Origin: a bacterium
Lineage (GTDB): Bacteria > Actinomycetota > Acidimicrobiia > Acidimicrobiales > Ilumatobacteraceae
Assembly: GCA_029977615.1 (NCBI GenBank)
Contig: JAPOKO010000008.1
Coordinates: forward strand, 1-48,400
DNA: 48,400 nt
Direction: 5' to 3'
Shown: in pieces, positions 1 to 7,545 of the stretch
Layout: the number at the start of each line of letters is the position of its first letter
Position numbering within the stretch: position 1 is the first letter of the stretch
The notes under the pieces: model-generated
What the model was told of the DNA's origin: nothing
The model's input: the letters and a program-made list of their open reading frames with translations, nothing else
Databases searched by the model: none
Translations under genes and position numbers: made by a program

Positions 1-2
1 TG

Positions 3-206
3 CAGGAGTGGTGTTATCTCAATCGCCCGGGTTTAGCGCGTCGCACAGTTGCAGTTGATGCAAAGGGCAAATTCATTTCGGTAACGCTATTTGGCGAAGC
101 AAGTCAGGCTGATGCCAGTTATCGGAACTATTCGGGCATCAGTGCCGAGTGGTTGTCCTGTATTGCGGAAGGTTCAACTACACACGAGGTGTTTTCACTT
201 TTTTAG
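3..206 (+). CDS. C-terminal end of an unidentified protein (truncated by window edge)
   Basis: An open frame enters from the left edge and ends at TAG 204-206, giving the last 67 residues of a protein whose start is outside the window. The tail contains VDAKGKFISVTLFGEA and finishes HEVFSLF. I see no recognisable motif and do not assign a function. It ends 3 bp before the convergent VOC gene, which fits the tight packing elsewhere. The other two forward frames are closed by early stops, so this is the only plausible coding frame here. Confidence 0.5.
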   Translation, partial: QEWCYLNRPGLARRTVAVDAKGKFISVTLFGEASQADASYRNYSGISAEWLSCIAEGSTTHEVFSLF

Positions 207-209
207 CAA

Positions 210-575
210 CTACTGCTGCACGAGTGTGAGAGAGTTGCCTTCAGGGTCGGTAATTCCCGCAATCAGTGCGCCGCCAGGTATTTGATACGGATCCATGGTT
301 TTGGTTCCGCCAAGTTCAACTGCCTGCAACAACGATCGCTCCACGCTTTTCACTTGGATGTAGAGCGCGATGCCTCCACGCTTGCCTTTCCGAATGTGAC
401 CACCAATACCGTTTTCTGGTCCACCAATTCCGGTTGGAATGCGATGGATTGGGCCATCACCAATATCCCAATTGAACATTTCTTTGTAGAAGGGAATTAA
501 GAGGTTTTCGTCTCGCGCTTCTATCTCGAAATAGACAACTGGACGTGCCCATTCGGTTTTTTGTGAGTGATCCAT
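210..575 (-). CDS. VOC-family (glyoxalase/bleomycin-resistance fold) protein
   Basis: A small single-domain protein of about 121 residues. It shows the VOC pattern: an N-terminal PVVYFEIEARD strand, FYKEMFNW (the usual 'FY...lFgW' helix), a Gly-rich middle, then ALIAGITDPEGNSLTLVQ, the typical closing 'DPeGN' strand. VOC proteins bind a metal and act on small molecules such as methylglyoxal adducts or antibiotics; the substrate cannot be told here. I chose ATG 575 over the in-frame TTG 581 because TATGGT lies exactly 6 nt before it, matching the leaderless promoters seen across the window. It is divergent from the HutD-like gene. Confidence 0.8.
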   Translation of the reverse strand: MDHSQKTEWARPVVYFEIEARDENLLIPFYKEMFNWDIGDGPIHRIPTGIGGPENGIGGHIRKGKRGGIALYIQVKSVERSLLQAVELGGTKTMDPYQIPGGALIAGITDPEGNSLTLVQQ

Positions 576-581
576 GACCAA

Positions 582-600
582 ACCATAGGCGGTGTAGTTT
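582..600. promoter_or_regulatory. Divergent -10 boxes for VOC gene and HutD-like gene
   Basis: TATGGT (minus strand, 587 to 582) lies 6 nt before ATG 575, and TAGTTT (plus strand, 595-600) lies 6 nt before GTG 607. Both match a -10 box placed so that transcription would begin at the start codon. The two boxes are 7 bp apart, so only one polymerase could probably bind at a time. Confidence 0.5.
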
Positions 601-606
601 GCCTGA

Positions 607-1146
607 GTGCGAATTCAACGAAGCAGCGAACACACTCCGATGCCATGGGCTAATGGACGTGGCACAAGCTACGAAATTGCGAGCGATCGCAATGAGTCAG
701 GAGAGTGGACATGGCGACTTGCCATGGCGCCGGTAAACGAAGACGGACCTTTTTCCCGTATCGAGTGCGTGAATCGTTCGTTGGTAGTTGTTGAAGGTGC
801 TGGCATGTTGTTGTCCGTTGACCGCAAGAAACTGCAGTGCTTGCCAATGCAAGTGGTTCGGTTCCGAGGTGATGCAATAACCGAAGCTGCGCTTCTCGAT
901 GGCCCAATTATGGATATCAACTTGATGGTGCGACGAAAAGAAACCGATGGAGAAATGGCGATTGTTTCTGAAGCTGGATTGTTGATTGGCGCGAGCATCG
1001 TGGTTGCAGTTGGTGGGGCTGCGCAGGTGAAGAGTGCGGACTCAACTATTAATCTTGAGCAGCATGACTCAATTGTCGAATGCGATGCGGTAACCCTTTC
1101 GCTCGTTAGCGGAATGGTATGTGTTGTTTCAGTGAAACGCCTTTAG
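607..1146 (+). CDS. HutD/Ves-family protein
   Basis: A 179-residue protein with the HutD/Ves N-terminal signature: MPWANGRGTSYEIA at about residues 12-25, then WTWRLAMAPVNEDGPFS at about 34-50. This is a bicupin-like fold often found with histidine-degradation genes (HutD) or as stress protein Ves in E. coli; the molecular role is not settled. No hut genes lie nearby, so a link to histidine use cannot be argued from context. The GTG start at 607 is supported by TAGTTT 6 nt upstream. Its end overlaps the convergent VIT-type transporter by 4 bp. Confidence 0.75.
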   Translation: MRIQRSSEHTPMPWANGRGTSYEIASDRNESGEWTWRLAMAPVNEDGPFSRIECVNRSLVVVEGAGMLLSVDRKKLQCLPMQVVRFRGDAITEAALLDGPIMDINLMVRRKETDGEMAIVSEAGLLIGASIVVAVGGAAQVKSADSTINLEQHDSIVECDAVTLSLVSGMVCVVSVKRL

Positions 1147-1838
1147 GCGACAGCAGCACCAAACAACTTGCCAACAGCCATGGTGACGGCAATGGCAATA
1201 AGACCACCAATGACCACGCGAAGCACTGGGCGAGCAGGTTTAGATCCGCCGTATTTGGAGCTAGAAACGCCCAACGCGACAAGGGTGAGCACTACTACAG
1301 CAATGGTTCCAGTGAAACGCATAGCTTCGGTGAAAAGGGCGACAGCGATAAGTGGAATTGCAGCACCAACTGCAAACGACCCTGCCGAACCAAGACTTGC
1401 TTGAATTGGGCGAGCCCGTGTCGCCTCGTGGATGCCAAGTTCTTCTGCGAGGTGGATCTTCAAGGCATCGTGTTTCGTGAGTTCGACTGCAACTTCTTGG
1501 GCTAGCGCCTGTGGCAGACCTTTCTTACGGTAAATGCCAGCAAGTTCAGCCAATTCAATATCAGGGGTGTGCTCGAGCTCCCACTTTTCTTTTGCAATGT
1601 CGGACTGCTCTGAGTCGCGCTGTGAACTCACGGAGACTAATTCGCCAAGAGCCATTGAAGCCGCACCGGCAACAAGTCCTGCCATTCCTGCAGTGAGAAT
1701 TGTTGAGCGCTCTGCAGTGGCTGCAGCTACACCAAGGACGAGGCATGCAGTGCTGATGATGCCGTCGTTGGCACCAAGCACCATTGCGCGGAGTAATCCG
1801 ATGCGGTGGCTGGAGTGGTCTTCATCATGTGAACTCAT
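1143..1838 (-). CDS. VIT1/CCC1-family iron/manganese transporter
   Basis: A 231-residue membrane protein. The N-terminus has HRIGLLRAMVLGANDGIIST, the first transmembrane helix signature of the VIT1/CCC1 family (the 'R..v.GanDGi.s' motif). A second hydrophobic segment carries the MALGELVSVSSQRD stretch, followed by a Glu-rich helical insert (residues about 78-130, KEKWELEHTP and on) that in this family forms the cytoplasmic metal-binding domain, and three more C-terminal helices. It probably exports Fe2+ or Mn2+ from the cytoplasm; direction and metal are inferred from the family. TAGTCT lies 6 nt before the ATG (1845-1850), so the mRNA may be leaderless. Confidence 0.88.
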   Translation of the reverse strand: MSSHDEDHSSHRIGLLRAMVLGANDGIISTACLVLGVAAATAERSTILTAGMAGLVAGAASMALGELVSVSSQRDSEQSDIAKEKWELEHTPDIELAELAGIYRKKGLPQALAQEVAVELTKHDALKIHLAEELGIHEATRARPIQASLGSAGSFAVGAAIPLIAVALFTEAMRFTGTIAVVVLTLVALGVSSSKYGGSKPARPVLRVVIGGLIAIAVTMAVGKLFGAAVA

Positions 1839-1844
1839 GGGGCA

Positions 1845-1850
1845 AGACTA
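1845..1850 (-). promoter_or_regulatory. -10 box (TAGTCT), leaderless, for the VIT-type transporter
   Basis: TAGTCT on the minus strand with exactly 6 nt between it and ATG 1838. It fits the TANNNT-N6-RTG arrangement repeated in this window. Confidence 0.45.
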
Positions 1851-1855
1851 CTTCG

Positions 1856-2284
1856 CTATGGCTTCATGCGTTCAAGCATTTCGCCCATTTGCTTGTGCAC
1901 AAGATTGATTGCTTGCAGAGGTCGAATCATCACCTTGAATTCAGTGATCTTTCCTTCATCGTTGCAGGTGATCATGTCGATTCCGTTCACGTATTTACCT
2001 TCAACATAAGTCTCAAACTCCAAGACTGCAGTGCTGCCACTGAGAACTTCTTTGATGTATCGGAAAGATTTATCGTCACTTGTAGGTGTGCCTGACGATT
2101 TTTTCTCTCCTGGCAATGTTTGTCCCGCAGCTTGGAGGTACAGCTTGGTGATTGCTTTACCTTCTTGCGGAGTGAACACGATTGGAGAGATAAACACCAC
2201 GTTGTCATCAAGTAATTCATCAAGACCACCGGGAAGTTGCCCTTTCATATGGAGGTGCCATTTCTCAATTACTTCGTGAATCAT
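1856..2284 (-). CDS. NTF2-like/SnoaL-like protein
   Basis: A 142-residue protein with the shape of the NTF2-like superfamily: an N-terminal helix (HEVIEKWHLHMKGQLPGGLDELLDDNVVFISPI), where 'lDelldddvvf.sP' is typical of SnoaL-like proteins, and later strands such as AVLEFETYVEGKYVNGIDM and GKITEFKVMIRP. Members are small-molecule enzymes or binding proteins; no specific substrate can be assigned. A proper ribosome site (AAGGAG) lies about 8 nt before ATG 2284, so unlike many neighbours this mRNA has a leader. It lies downstream of padR on the same strand with a 33-bp gap and may share its transcript. Confidence 0.75.
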   Translation of the reverse strand: MIHEVIEKWHLHMKGQLPGGLDELLDDNVVFISPIVFTPQEGKAITKLYLQAAGQTLPGEKKSSGTPTSDDKSFRYIKEVLSGSTAVLEFETYVEGKYVNGIDMITCNDEGKITEFKVMIRPLQAINLVHKQMGEMLERMKP

Positions 2285-2317
2285 GTGTGTCTCCTTGTGT
2301 AATCAAACTTTAGGCAA

Positions 2318-2839
2318 TTAACCGTCAATCACCGAATCAAGCAAGCGAATCATGGCGTGAATGGACTCGTATCGCCAGCGTGCAACCAATTTTGTGTTTG
2401 TCTTAGCCGCTTTCTCTTTCGCCTTAAATTCTTGAGCAAACATGGAAAAGAGGTCCCGTTGGCGTTTGGCCAGACTTTTATTCGACATGTTTGCACGACT
2501 CCGAAGAACGAACTTGGCTAGAAGTTCAATGCGGGCATCTCTCGGATGTTCAACAATGCTCTCTAGCCACTTTGCCGAGGTCGTCTTGCCGCGGGCAGTT
2601 GGGGAGTACACCGTTCGTTCAGAACCTTGGACTCCGGCCTCGGTCTTTGATGGACGAATGAGTCCCGCGGATTCCAGACTGTTGATGGATCGGTACACCA
2701 GTGGGCGACGCACCTTCATGACGGTGACAAGGGATTCGTCAGCGTCAAGTTCTTTGGAAATGGCAAATCCATGTTGAGGTTTTTCGCAGACAAGAGCGAG
2801 GACTATGTGGTCAAGTACAGACGGCGTATATAGTCTCAC
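2318..2839 (-). CDS. PadR-family transcriptional regulator
   Basis: A 173-residue regulator. The N-terminal winged helix begins PSVLDHIVLALVCEKPQHGF (residues about 6-25), the standard PadR opening ('iLglL...p.hGyei'), followed by VYRSINSLESAGLI as recognition helix and wing. The C-terminal helical part (KRQRDLFSMFAQEFKAKEKA and on) resembles the PadR/Vir dimerisation domain. The GTG start leaves only about six residues before the fold, so no later start is possible. It is divergent from modA, and the two start codons lie inside one 23-bp palindrome, which makes it the likely regulator of itself and of modABC. The ligand is unknown. Confidence 0.88.
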   Translation of the reverse strand: MRLYTPSVLDHIVLALVCEKPQHGFAISKELDADESLVTVMKVRRPLVYRSINSLESAGLIRPSKTEAGVQGSERTVYSPTARGKTTSAKWLESIVEHPRDARIELLAKFVLRSRANMSNKSLAKRQRDLFSMFAQEFKAKEKAAKTNTKLVARWRYESIHAMIRLLDSVIDG

Positions 2840-2850
2840 TGTGACTATAT
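2828..2850. promoter_or_regulatory. Palindromic operator with overlapping divergent padR/modA promoters
   Basis: An 8-bp half-site ATATAGTC (2828-2835) is repeated inverted as GACTATAT (2843-2850) around a 7-bp centre that is itself nearly symmetric. The modA GTG (2841-2843) and the padR GTG (2839-2837) both lie inside it. On the plus strand TATAGT (2829-2834) is 6 nt before modA GTG. On the minus strand TAATAT (2852-2847) is 7 nt before padR GTG. A dimer bound here would cover both -10 boxes and both starts. Binding by the PadR protein is inferred from position and symmetry. Confidence 0.65.
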
Positions 2851-3614
2851 TAGCCCGACTGAGATTGCTCTTGGTCGTTCTCGCGGTTGCTGTTGGGGTG
2901 GGTGCCCCTGTTCACGCGGCACACAGTCAGACCAAAAGGATCACCATCACGGTTTCTGCTGCTGCTTCACTCTCCAAGGCTTACACAGAGCTGGGTAAGC
3001 AATTTGAAAAGGCAAATCCGTCTATCAAGGTTCGATTTAATTTTGCTTCAACATCAAGTTTGGTGTCACAAATACAGTCTGGTGCACCAACCGATGTCTT
3101 CGCCGCGGCCGACCTCACTAGTTTCGACAAATTGCTGGCAACAGGGAATGTGGTGAAGTCGCCAAAAGTATTCGCACGTAACTCGATGCAATTGATTGTG
3201 AAGCGCTCAAATCCTCTGGGTATTTCATCAGTATCAGACTTGGCAAAAGCATCAATTATCTCGCTCTGTGCAAAGACTGTGCCATGCGGTGTGTATGCGG
3301 CAACAGTGCTGTCGCGTTATGGCGTGGTGATTTCCGAGTCAAAAATTACACGTGGTGTTGATGCAACAGCTACGTTGAATGCGGTGTCTACGGGGGATGC
3401 CGATGCGGCAATTGTGTATACAACAGATGCGTTGTCGGCCAAGAAATGGATTTCTGTAGTCAGCATTCCTAGTGGCAAAAACGTGAACGCAATGTATGGC
3501 ATAGCAACAATTCGCGGCAGCCAGAATTCCAAACAAGCTGAAGCGTTTGTGCAATTTGTTCTTTCACCTGCAGCACAGAAAATTTTGAAAACCTTTGGAT
3601 TCTTGGCCCCGTAG
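2841..3614 (+). CDS. modA: Molybdate ABC transporter, substrate-binding protein ModA
   Basis: The periplasmic-type binding protein that captures molybdate (or tungstate) for ModBC. From GTG 2841 the product has a clean signal peptide: TILAR, a hydrophobic run (LRLLLVVLAVAVGVG), then HAAHS. The mature part has the ModA opening ITVSAAASLSKAYTELGKQF, then FASTSSLVSQIQSGAPTDVFAAAD, which carries the Ser residues that bind the oxyanion, and later GDADAAIVYTTDAL. An upstream in-frame ATG (2805) would add 12 polar residues and destroy the signal peptide, and it lies inside padR. It is first in a modABC operon and touches modB with no gap. Confidence 0.92.
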   Translation: MTILARLRLLLVVLAVAVGVGAPVHAAHSQTKRITITVSAAASLSKAYTELGKQFEKANPSIKVRFNFASTSSLVSQIQSGAPTDVFAAADLTSFDKLLATGNVVKSPKVFARNSMQLIVKRSNPLGISSVSDLAKASIISLCAKTVPCGVYAATVLSRYGVVISESKITRGVDATATLNAVSTGDADAAIVYTTDALSAKKWISVVSIPSGKNVNAMYGIATIRGSQNSKQAEAFVQFVLSPAAQKILKTFGFLAP

Positions 3615-4415
3615 ATGAGCAGCGTTAGTTCGCAAACACCACGCTTTGTGCGTATTGGGGCGCTGCTCGGCGTGGTATTTCTTGCGCTTCCAATCGTGGG
3701 CTTGTTGAAGCGAGTTGCCTGGTCGACACTCTGGGGGCAAGTAACGGATGTCTCTACTCGCGACGCCTTACGAATCTCGCTGTACGCCTCGGTGTGTGCA
3801 ACCGTGCTGGCGCTTGTGCTTGGCTTGCCACTCGCTTGGTGTTTGGCACGAATGCAGTTTGCCGGGCGTCGTTTCGTTCGCGCCTTGGTGTTGTTGCCCA
3901 TGGTTTTGCCACCTGTAGTAGGTGGCGTTGCGTTGTTGGGTGCTTATGGAAAGACGAACGGGTTACTCGGTGGGGTGCTTGACCGCTTGTTTGGCATTCA
4001 GCTCACATATTCGCTGTGGGGAGTGATCATCGCCGAAGCCTTTGTGGCGCTTCCATTTTTGGTTCTTGCCCTTGAGGGTGGACTCAGGTCTATCGATACA
4101 AAGTACGAAGAGGCAGCAGCGGTAATGGGAGCCAAAGATCTCACTCGGTTTATGCGGGTCACACTGCCTCTCTTGAAGCCTTCATTGGTGGCTGGTGTGA
4201 TGCTCGCGTGGGCGCGAGCGTTAGGTGAATTCGGTGCGACCATTACATTCGCGGGCAATATTCAGGGTCGTACGCAAACAGCCCCACTTGCGGTGTACAC
4301 CATGCTTGAGAGTAATCCTGAGGGCGCGTATGCCTTGAGCTTCGTGCTGGTGGCTATCTGCGTGGGTGTACTCGTCGGTTTGCGAGATCGGTGGATTGGT
4401 GGTGCATCGGAATGA
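3615..4415 (+). CDS. modB: Molybdate ABC transporter permease ModB
   Basis: A 266-residue inner-membrane permease. It has about six hydrophobic segments and the binding-protein-dependent transport 'EAA' loop around EEAAAVMGAKDLTRFMRVTLPLLKP, which docks on the ATPase. VLALVLGLPLAWCLARMQFAG and LVLLPMVLPPVVGGVALL match the ModB/CysT family. It starts at the base after the modA stop codon and its stop overlaps the modC start (ATGA), so all three are translationally coupled. Confidence 0.93.
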   Translation: MSSVSSQTPRFVRIGALLGVVFLALPIVGLLKRVAWSTLWGQVTDVSTRDALRISLYASVCATVLALVLGLPLAWCLARMQFAGRRFVRALVLLPMVLPPVVGGVALLGAYGKTNGLLGGVLDRLFGIQLTYSLWGVIIAEAFVALPFLVLALEGGLRSIDTKYEEAAAVMGAKDLTRFMRVTLPLLKPSLVAGVMLAWARALGEFGATITFAGNIQGRTQTAPLAVYTMLESNPEGAYALSFVLVAICVGVLVGLRDRWIGGASE

Positions 4416-5041
4416 TTTCTTTGCATGGCACGGTTGCGGTCGGCGAATTTTCTCGTCAGTTTTCACTTGATGTTGGCAATGAGATAGTTGGCGTGTTTGG
4501 CGCGAACGGAACAGGTAAAACTTCGCTCTTGCGGACAATTGCTGGCCTGTGTCCGCTTGGCGAAGGCGAATTGATTGCCAATGGGGTAATGGTTGACGCA
4601 CCAGCCAAGCATCTATTTGTGCAGCCCGAATTACGGAACATTGGCATGGTGTTTCAGGATCACTCGCTGTTTCCGTTTATGACCGCACTCGACAACGCTG
4701 CTTTTCCGTTAACCATGCGAGGCGTGAAGCGCAACGCTGCGCGGAAACTGGCAAGCGAAATGCTGGACCAATTTGGTGTTGCCAATGTTGCCCAGCAGTT
4801 GGCTTCAACACTTTCGGGAGGGCAAAGCCAGCGGGTGGCTATCGTGCGAGCGCTTGTTGGCAGCCCACAGGCCGTGTTACTCGATGAACCCCTCTCGGCT
4901 ATTGACGATGAGTCGCGAGAAAGCGTGCGAAACCAGATCCGTGAGCATCTCGATCGCCTTGCTGTGAGTGCCATTGTGGTCAGTCACGATCGCGCGGATC
5001 TGGATCATTTGTGCAGTCGAATCGAGAATTACACTCGGTAA
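4412..5041 (+). CDS. modC: Molybdate ABC transporter ATP-binding protein ModC, short form
   Basis: The ATPase of the molybdate importer. It has Walker A GANGTGKT (residues 30-37), a Q-loop around VFQDHSLFPFM, the signature LSGGQSQRVAIVRAL, Walker B AVLLDEPLSAID and the H-loop VSHD. The start is taken at ATG 4412, which overlaps the modB stop; an ATG 21 bp upstream would lie inside modB. At 209 residues it ends just after the nucleotide-binding domain, whereas E. coli ModC (about 350 residues) carries a C-terminal molybdate-binding TOBE/MOP domain. So this copy lacks the regulatory domain that senses intracellular molybdate. Confidence 0.92.
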   Translation: MISLHGTVAVGEFSRQFSLDVGNEIVGVFGANGTGKTSLLRTIAGLCPLGEGELIANGVMVDAPAKHLFVQPELRNIGMVFQDHSLFPFMTALDNAAFPLTMRGVKRNAARKLASEMLDQFGVANVAQQLASTLSGGQSQRVAIVRALVGSPQAVLLDEPLSAIDDESRESVRNQIREHLDRLAVSAIVVSHDRADLDHLCSRIENYTR

Positions 5042-5044
5042 ATC

Positions 5045-6637
5045 ATGCAATTGTCACTCGATGATGCAAGCCCAGCATTGTCCAATGTGGTGTTTTGCGT
5101 ACTCGACTTAGAAACTGCAGGTTCGTCAGCCGAAGTAGGCGGAATTACCGAAATTGGTGCAGTGAAGTATCAAGGTGGGGAAGAGATTGCACGCTTCAAC
5201 ACCTTGGTGAACCCGGGTTGCGCTATTCCTTCATTCATCGTGATGCTTACGGGTATCACCGACATCATGGTGATGAATTCACCGCCCATTGAAGACGTGC
5301 TTGACGATTTGGTCAAATTCATCGGCGACTCCGTGATTGTTGCGCACAATGCACGTTTTGATATGGGCTTCATTCAGGCATCACTTGAGCGAACTGGTAA
5401 GCCACGGCTAACCAACAAAGTGGTGGACACAGTTTCGTTGGCTCGACGCCTAGTGCGCAGCGAAGTGCCAAATTGCAAACTGTCTACGTTGGCGGAAAGC
5501 CTTGGTTTGAAACATCAGCCTGCTCACCGCGCGATGAACGATGTGCTGGCAACTGGGGACCTATTGCACTACTTAATCGAACGTGCGGCAGGTTTTGGCG
5601 TGTACGACCTGAATGACCTCATTGCACTGCCCAAACTTGGTTCGCATCCGCAAGCAAAGAAGTTGAAGCTCACCGAAACATTGCCGCGAACCACTGGCGT
5701 GTACATGTTCACCGACGCACAAGGTGAAGTGTTGTATGTAGGTAAAGCCAGCAATTTGCGTTCTCGCGTGAGAAGTTATTTCGGTACGAACGAATCACGA
5801 ACCAAAGTGGGTTCGCTGCTGAAGCTGATGCAGGGAATTGAGTTCATTCAAACTCCCGACTTGTTGACTGCCGAAGTGTTGGAATTGCGCATTATTGGTC
5901 GTCTGCGTCCTCGGTACAACCACGCAGGCACGCGTACGGCAAAGTATTGCTATGTGCGCTTAACCACTGAAGAAGAGTGGCCTCGATTATTGGTATCCAA
6001 GACGCCTTCTGCAAAGGGCATTTGCATCGGTCCCATTTCCACTCGCAATATGGCTACCGAGGTGGTGGATGCAATTGAGTCGGTCATTCCACTTCGTCGC
6101 TGCACGGTGCGCATGGGTCGCAATTATGTTGCTCCTGAAGGAGCACCGGTGTGTTCTGCAGCGCGTTTGGGCCTTGCGCAATGCCCGTGTTCAGGAACTG
6201 CAGAGCCAGAGTCGTACGCCAACGCCGTTCAACAGGCTGCAGATGCACTTACTGGGAAGAGCAGGTTTGTGCTGAATGCATTGACAGAACGAATGAATGC
6301 ACATTCTGATGCTCAGCGTTACGAAGAAGCGGCTTACCTGCGAGATCGTATTCAAACCTTCGAGACGGTGTTGCGGAGGCAGGAACAAGCAGAGAAGTTG
6401 TGTAGTCAAGGAAAGTTCACTGTTTCGTTCAACAACATTGTGTACGAAGTAGATAACGGCGTTCTTGCCTCCACTCGCAATGCCGACCAGTTATTTATGC
6501 CGCTTTCATCACTCAGTAAGCACATTCAAGAAGCCATTATTCCGCCAGCAGGCGTGCATGATGTTCACGGCGTGTTGCGCAACGATGCGATGGACGAAGT
6601 GCTGTGCATCGCAAAATTTTTAGAGGCACAGAAGTGA
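5045..6637 (+). CDS. DnaQ-type DEDDh exonuclease fused to UvrC-like GIY-YIG nuclease
   Basis: A 530-residue fusion. The N-terminal third is a proofreading-type 3'-5' exonuclease: VLDLETAG with Asp21/Glu23, VAHNARFDMGFI, and the closing HRAMNDVLATGDLL. The middle is a GIY-YIG nuclease as in UvrC (GVYMFTDAQGEVLYVGKASN, residues about 218-237). A UVR-like helix pair (ERMNAHSDAQRYEEAAYLRD) follows near residue 420. The UvrC RNase H-like and helix-hairpin-helix parts are missing. Actinobacteria carry this architecture (M. tuberculosis Rv2191); it is thought to act in DNA repair, but its role is not established. It starts 3 bp after modC, probably by chance of packing. Confidence 0.9.
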   Translation: MQLSLDDASPALSNVVFCVLDLETAGSSAEVGGITEIGAVKYQGGEEIARFNTLVNPGCAIPSFIVMLTGITDIMVMNSPPIEDVLDDLVKFIGDSVIVAHNARFDMGFIQASLERTGKPRLTNKVVDTVSLARRLVRSEVPNCKLSTLAESLGLKHQPAHRAMNDVLATGDLLHYLIERAAGFGVYDLNDLIALPKLGSHPQAKKLKLTETLPRTTGVYMFTDAQGEVLYVGKASNLRSRVRSYFGTNESRTKVGSLLKLMQGIEFIQTPDLLTAEVLELRIIGRLRPRYNHAGTRTAKYCYVRLTTEEEWPRLLVSKTPSAKGICIGPISTRNMATEVVDAIESVIPLRRCTVRMGRNYVAPEGAPVCSAARLGLAQCPCSGTAEPESYANAVQQAADALTGKSRFVLNALTERMNAHSDAQRYEEAAYLRDRIQTFETVLRRQEQAEKLCSQGKFTVSFNNIVYEVDNGVLASTRNADQLFMPLSSLSKHIQEAIIPPAGVHDVHGVLRNDAMDEVLCIAKFLEAQK

Positions 6638-7545
6638 CTAGCGACAATGTGACTCTTGCTCTTCTAGTGATGCATAAGGGCGAGATTGTCTCGGAAACAT
6701 ACGGTCCAGAAGTTACGGCACAATCCACGCTCATTTCATGGTCGATGGCAAAGAGCATCACGCATGCCCTTGTCGGAATTGCACAGATGGATTGGCTGTT
6801 GAACGTTGCGGATAGTCGCTTGCTTCCCGAGTGGGATGCAGATGATCGTTGCAACATCACCTTGCAACAGTTGCTGGAAATGCGGTCAGGGCTGTCATGG
6901 GTGGAGGACTATGTAGACGGCGACGCATCCGATGTAATTGAAATGTTGTTTGGCTCGGGAAAAGACAACATCGCGAGCTATGCGATTTCACAACCACTTG
7001 CCGTAGAGCCAGGTGCCCAATGGGTGTATTCATCGGGAACAACCAACATTGTCACTCGCTTACTTGGCAATGTTCTTGGCGATGGGCACGGCTCTCATGT
7101 CGAAATTGAACGTTTTATGCACACTCGATTGTTCGACGCCATAGGTATGCATGCTGAGCCAAAGTTTGATGCCGCGGGAACCTTTGTTGGCTCTTCATAT
7201 GTGTATGCAACAGCAAGAGATTTCGCCAAGTTTGGTCTGCTGTACCTTCGGAATGGGGTGAGCAATGGGGTGAGAATATTGCCCGAAGGCTGGGTGGATC
7301 ACGCACGAGTACAGCATGTGTTCGACGAAGAGACGGGGCTGGGTTATGGGGCACACTGGTGGACATTGCCAGGAGAGCGCAACAGCCTTGTTGCCGCTGG
7401 TTACGAAGGCCAGTACATCATGATCATTCCAGACCGTGACCTTGTCGTAGTGCGGCTAGGGAAAACCATTGCCGAATTGCGAAATGCAGTTGTTGCTGAA
7501 TTACGAGAAGTAATCGAGCAATTTCCCGTTATTGGTGAGCGGTAA
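6634..7545 (+). CDS. Serine hydrolase of the class C beta-lactamase/esterase family
   Basis: A 303-residue penicillin-binding-fold hydrolase. The nucleophile motif SxxK is SMAK (residues 37-40 from GTG 6634), followed by the Tyr motif in WVYSSGTTN and a GYEGQ segment where the third 'KTG/HxG' motif usually sits. The family includes beta-lactamases, D-aminopeptidases and esterases (EstB, 6-aminohexanoate-dimer hydrolase). The FAKFGLLYLRNGV and LPEGWVDHAR stretches point to the esterase/6-aminohexanoate hydrolase side rather than a true AmpC. No signal peptide is visible, so it is probably cytoplasmic. The GTG start overlaps the stop of the preceding gene (GTGA). Confidence 0.82.
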   Translation: MTSDNVTLALLVMHKGEIVSETYGPEVTAQSTLISWSMAKSITHALVGIAQMDWLLNVADSRLLPEWDADDRCNITLQQLLEMRSGLSWVEDYVDGDASDVIEMLFGSGKDNIASYAISQPLAVEPGAQWVYSSGTTNIVTRLLGNVLGDGHGSHVEIERFMHTRLFDAIGMHAEPKFDAAGTFVGSSYVYATARDFAKFGLLYLRNGVSNGVRILPEGWVDHARVQHVFDEETGLGYGAHWWTLPGERNSLVAAGYEGQYIMIIPDRDLVVVRLGKTIAELRNAVVAELREVIEQFPVIGER

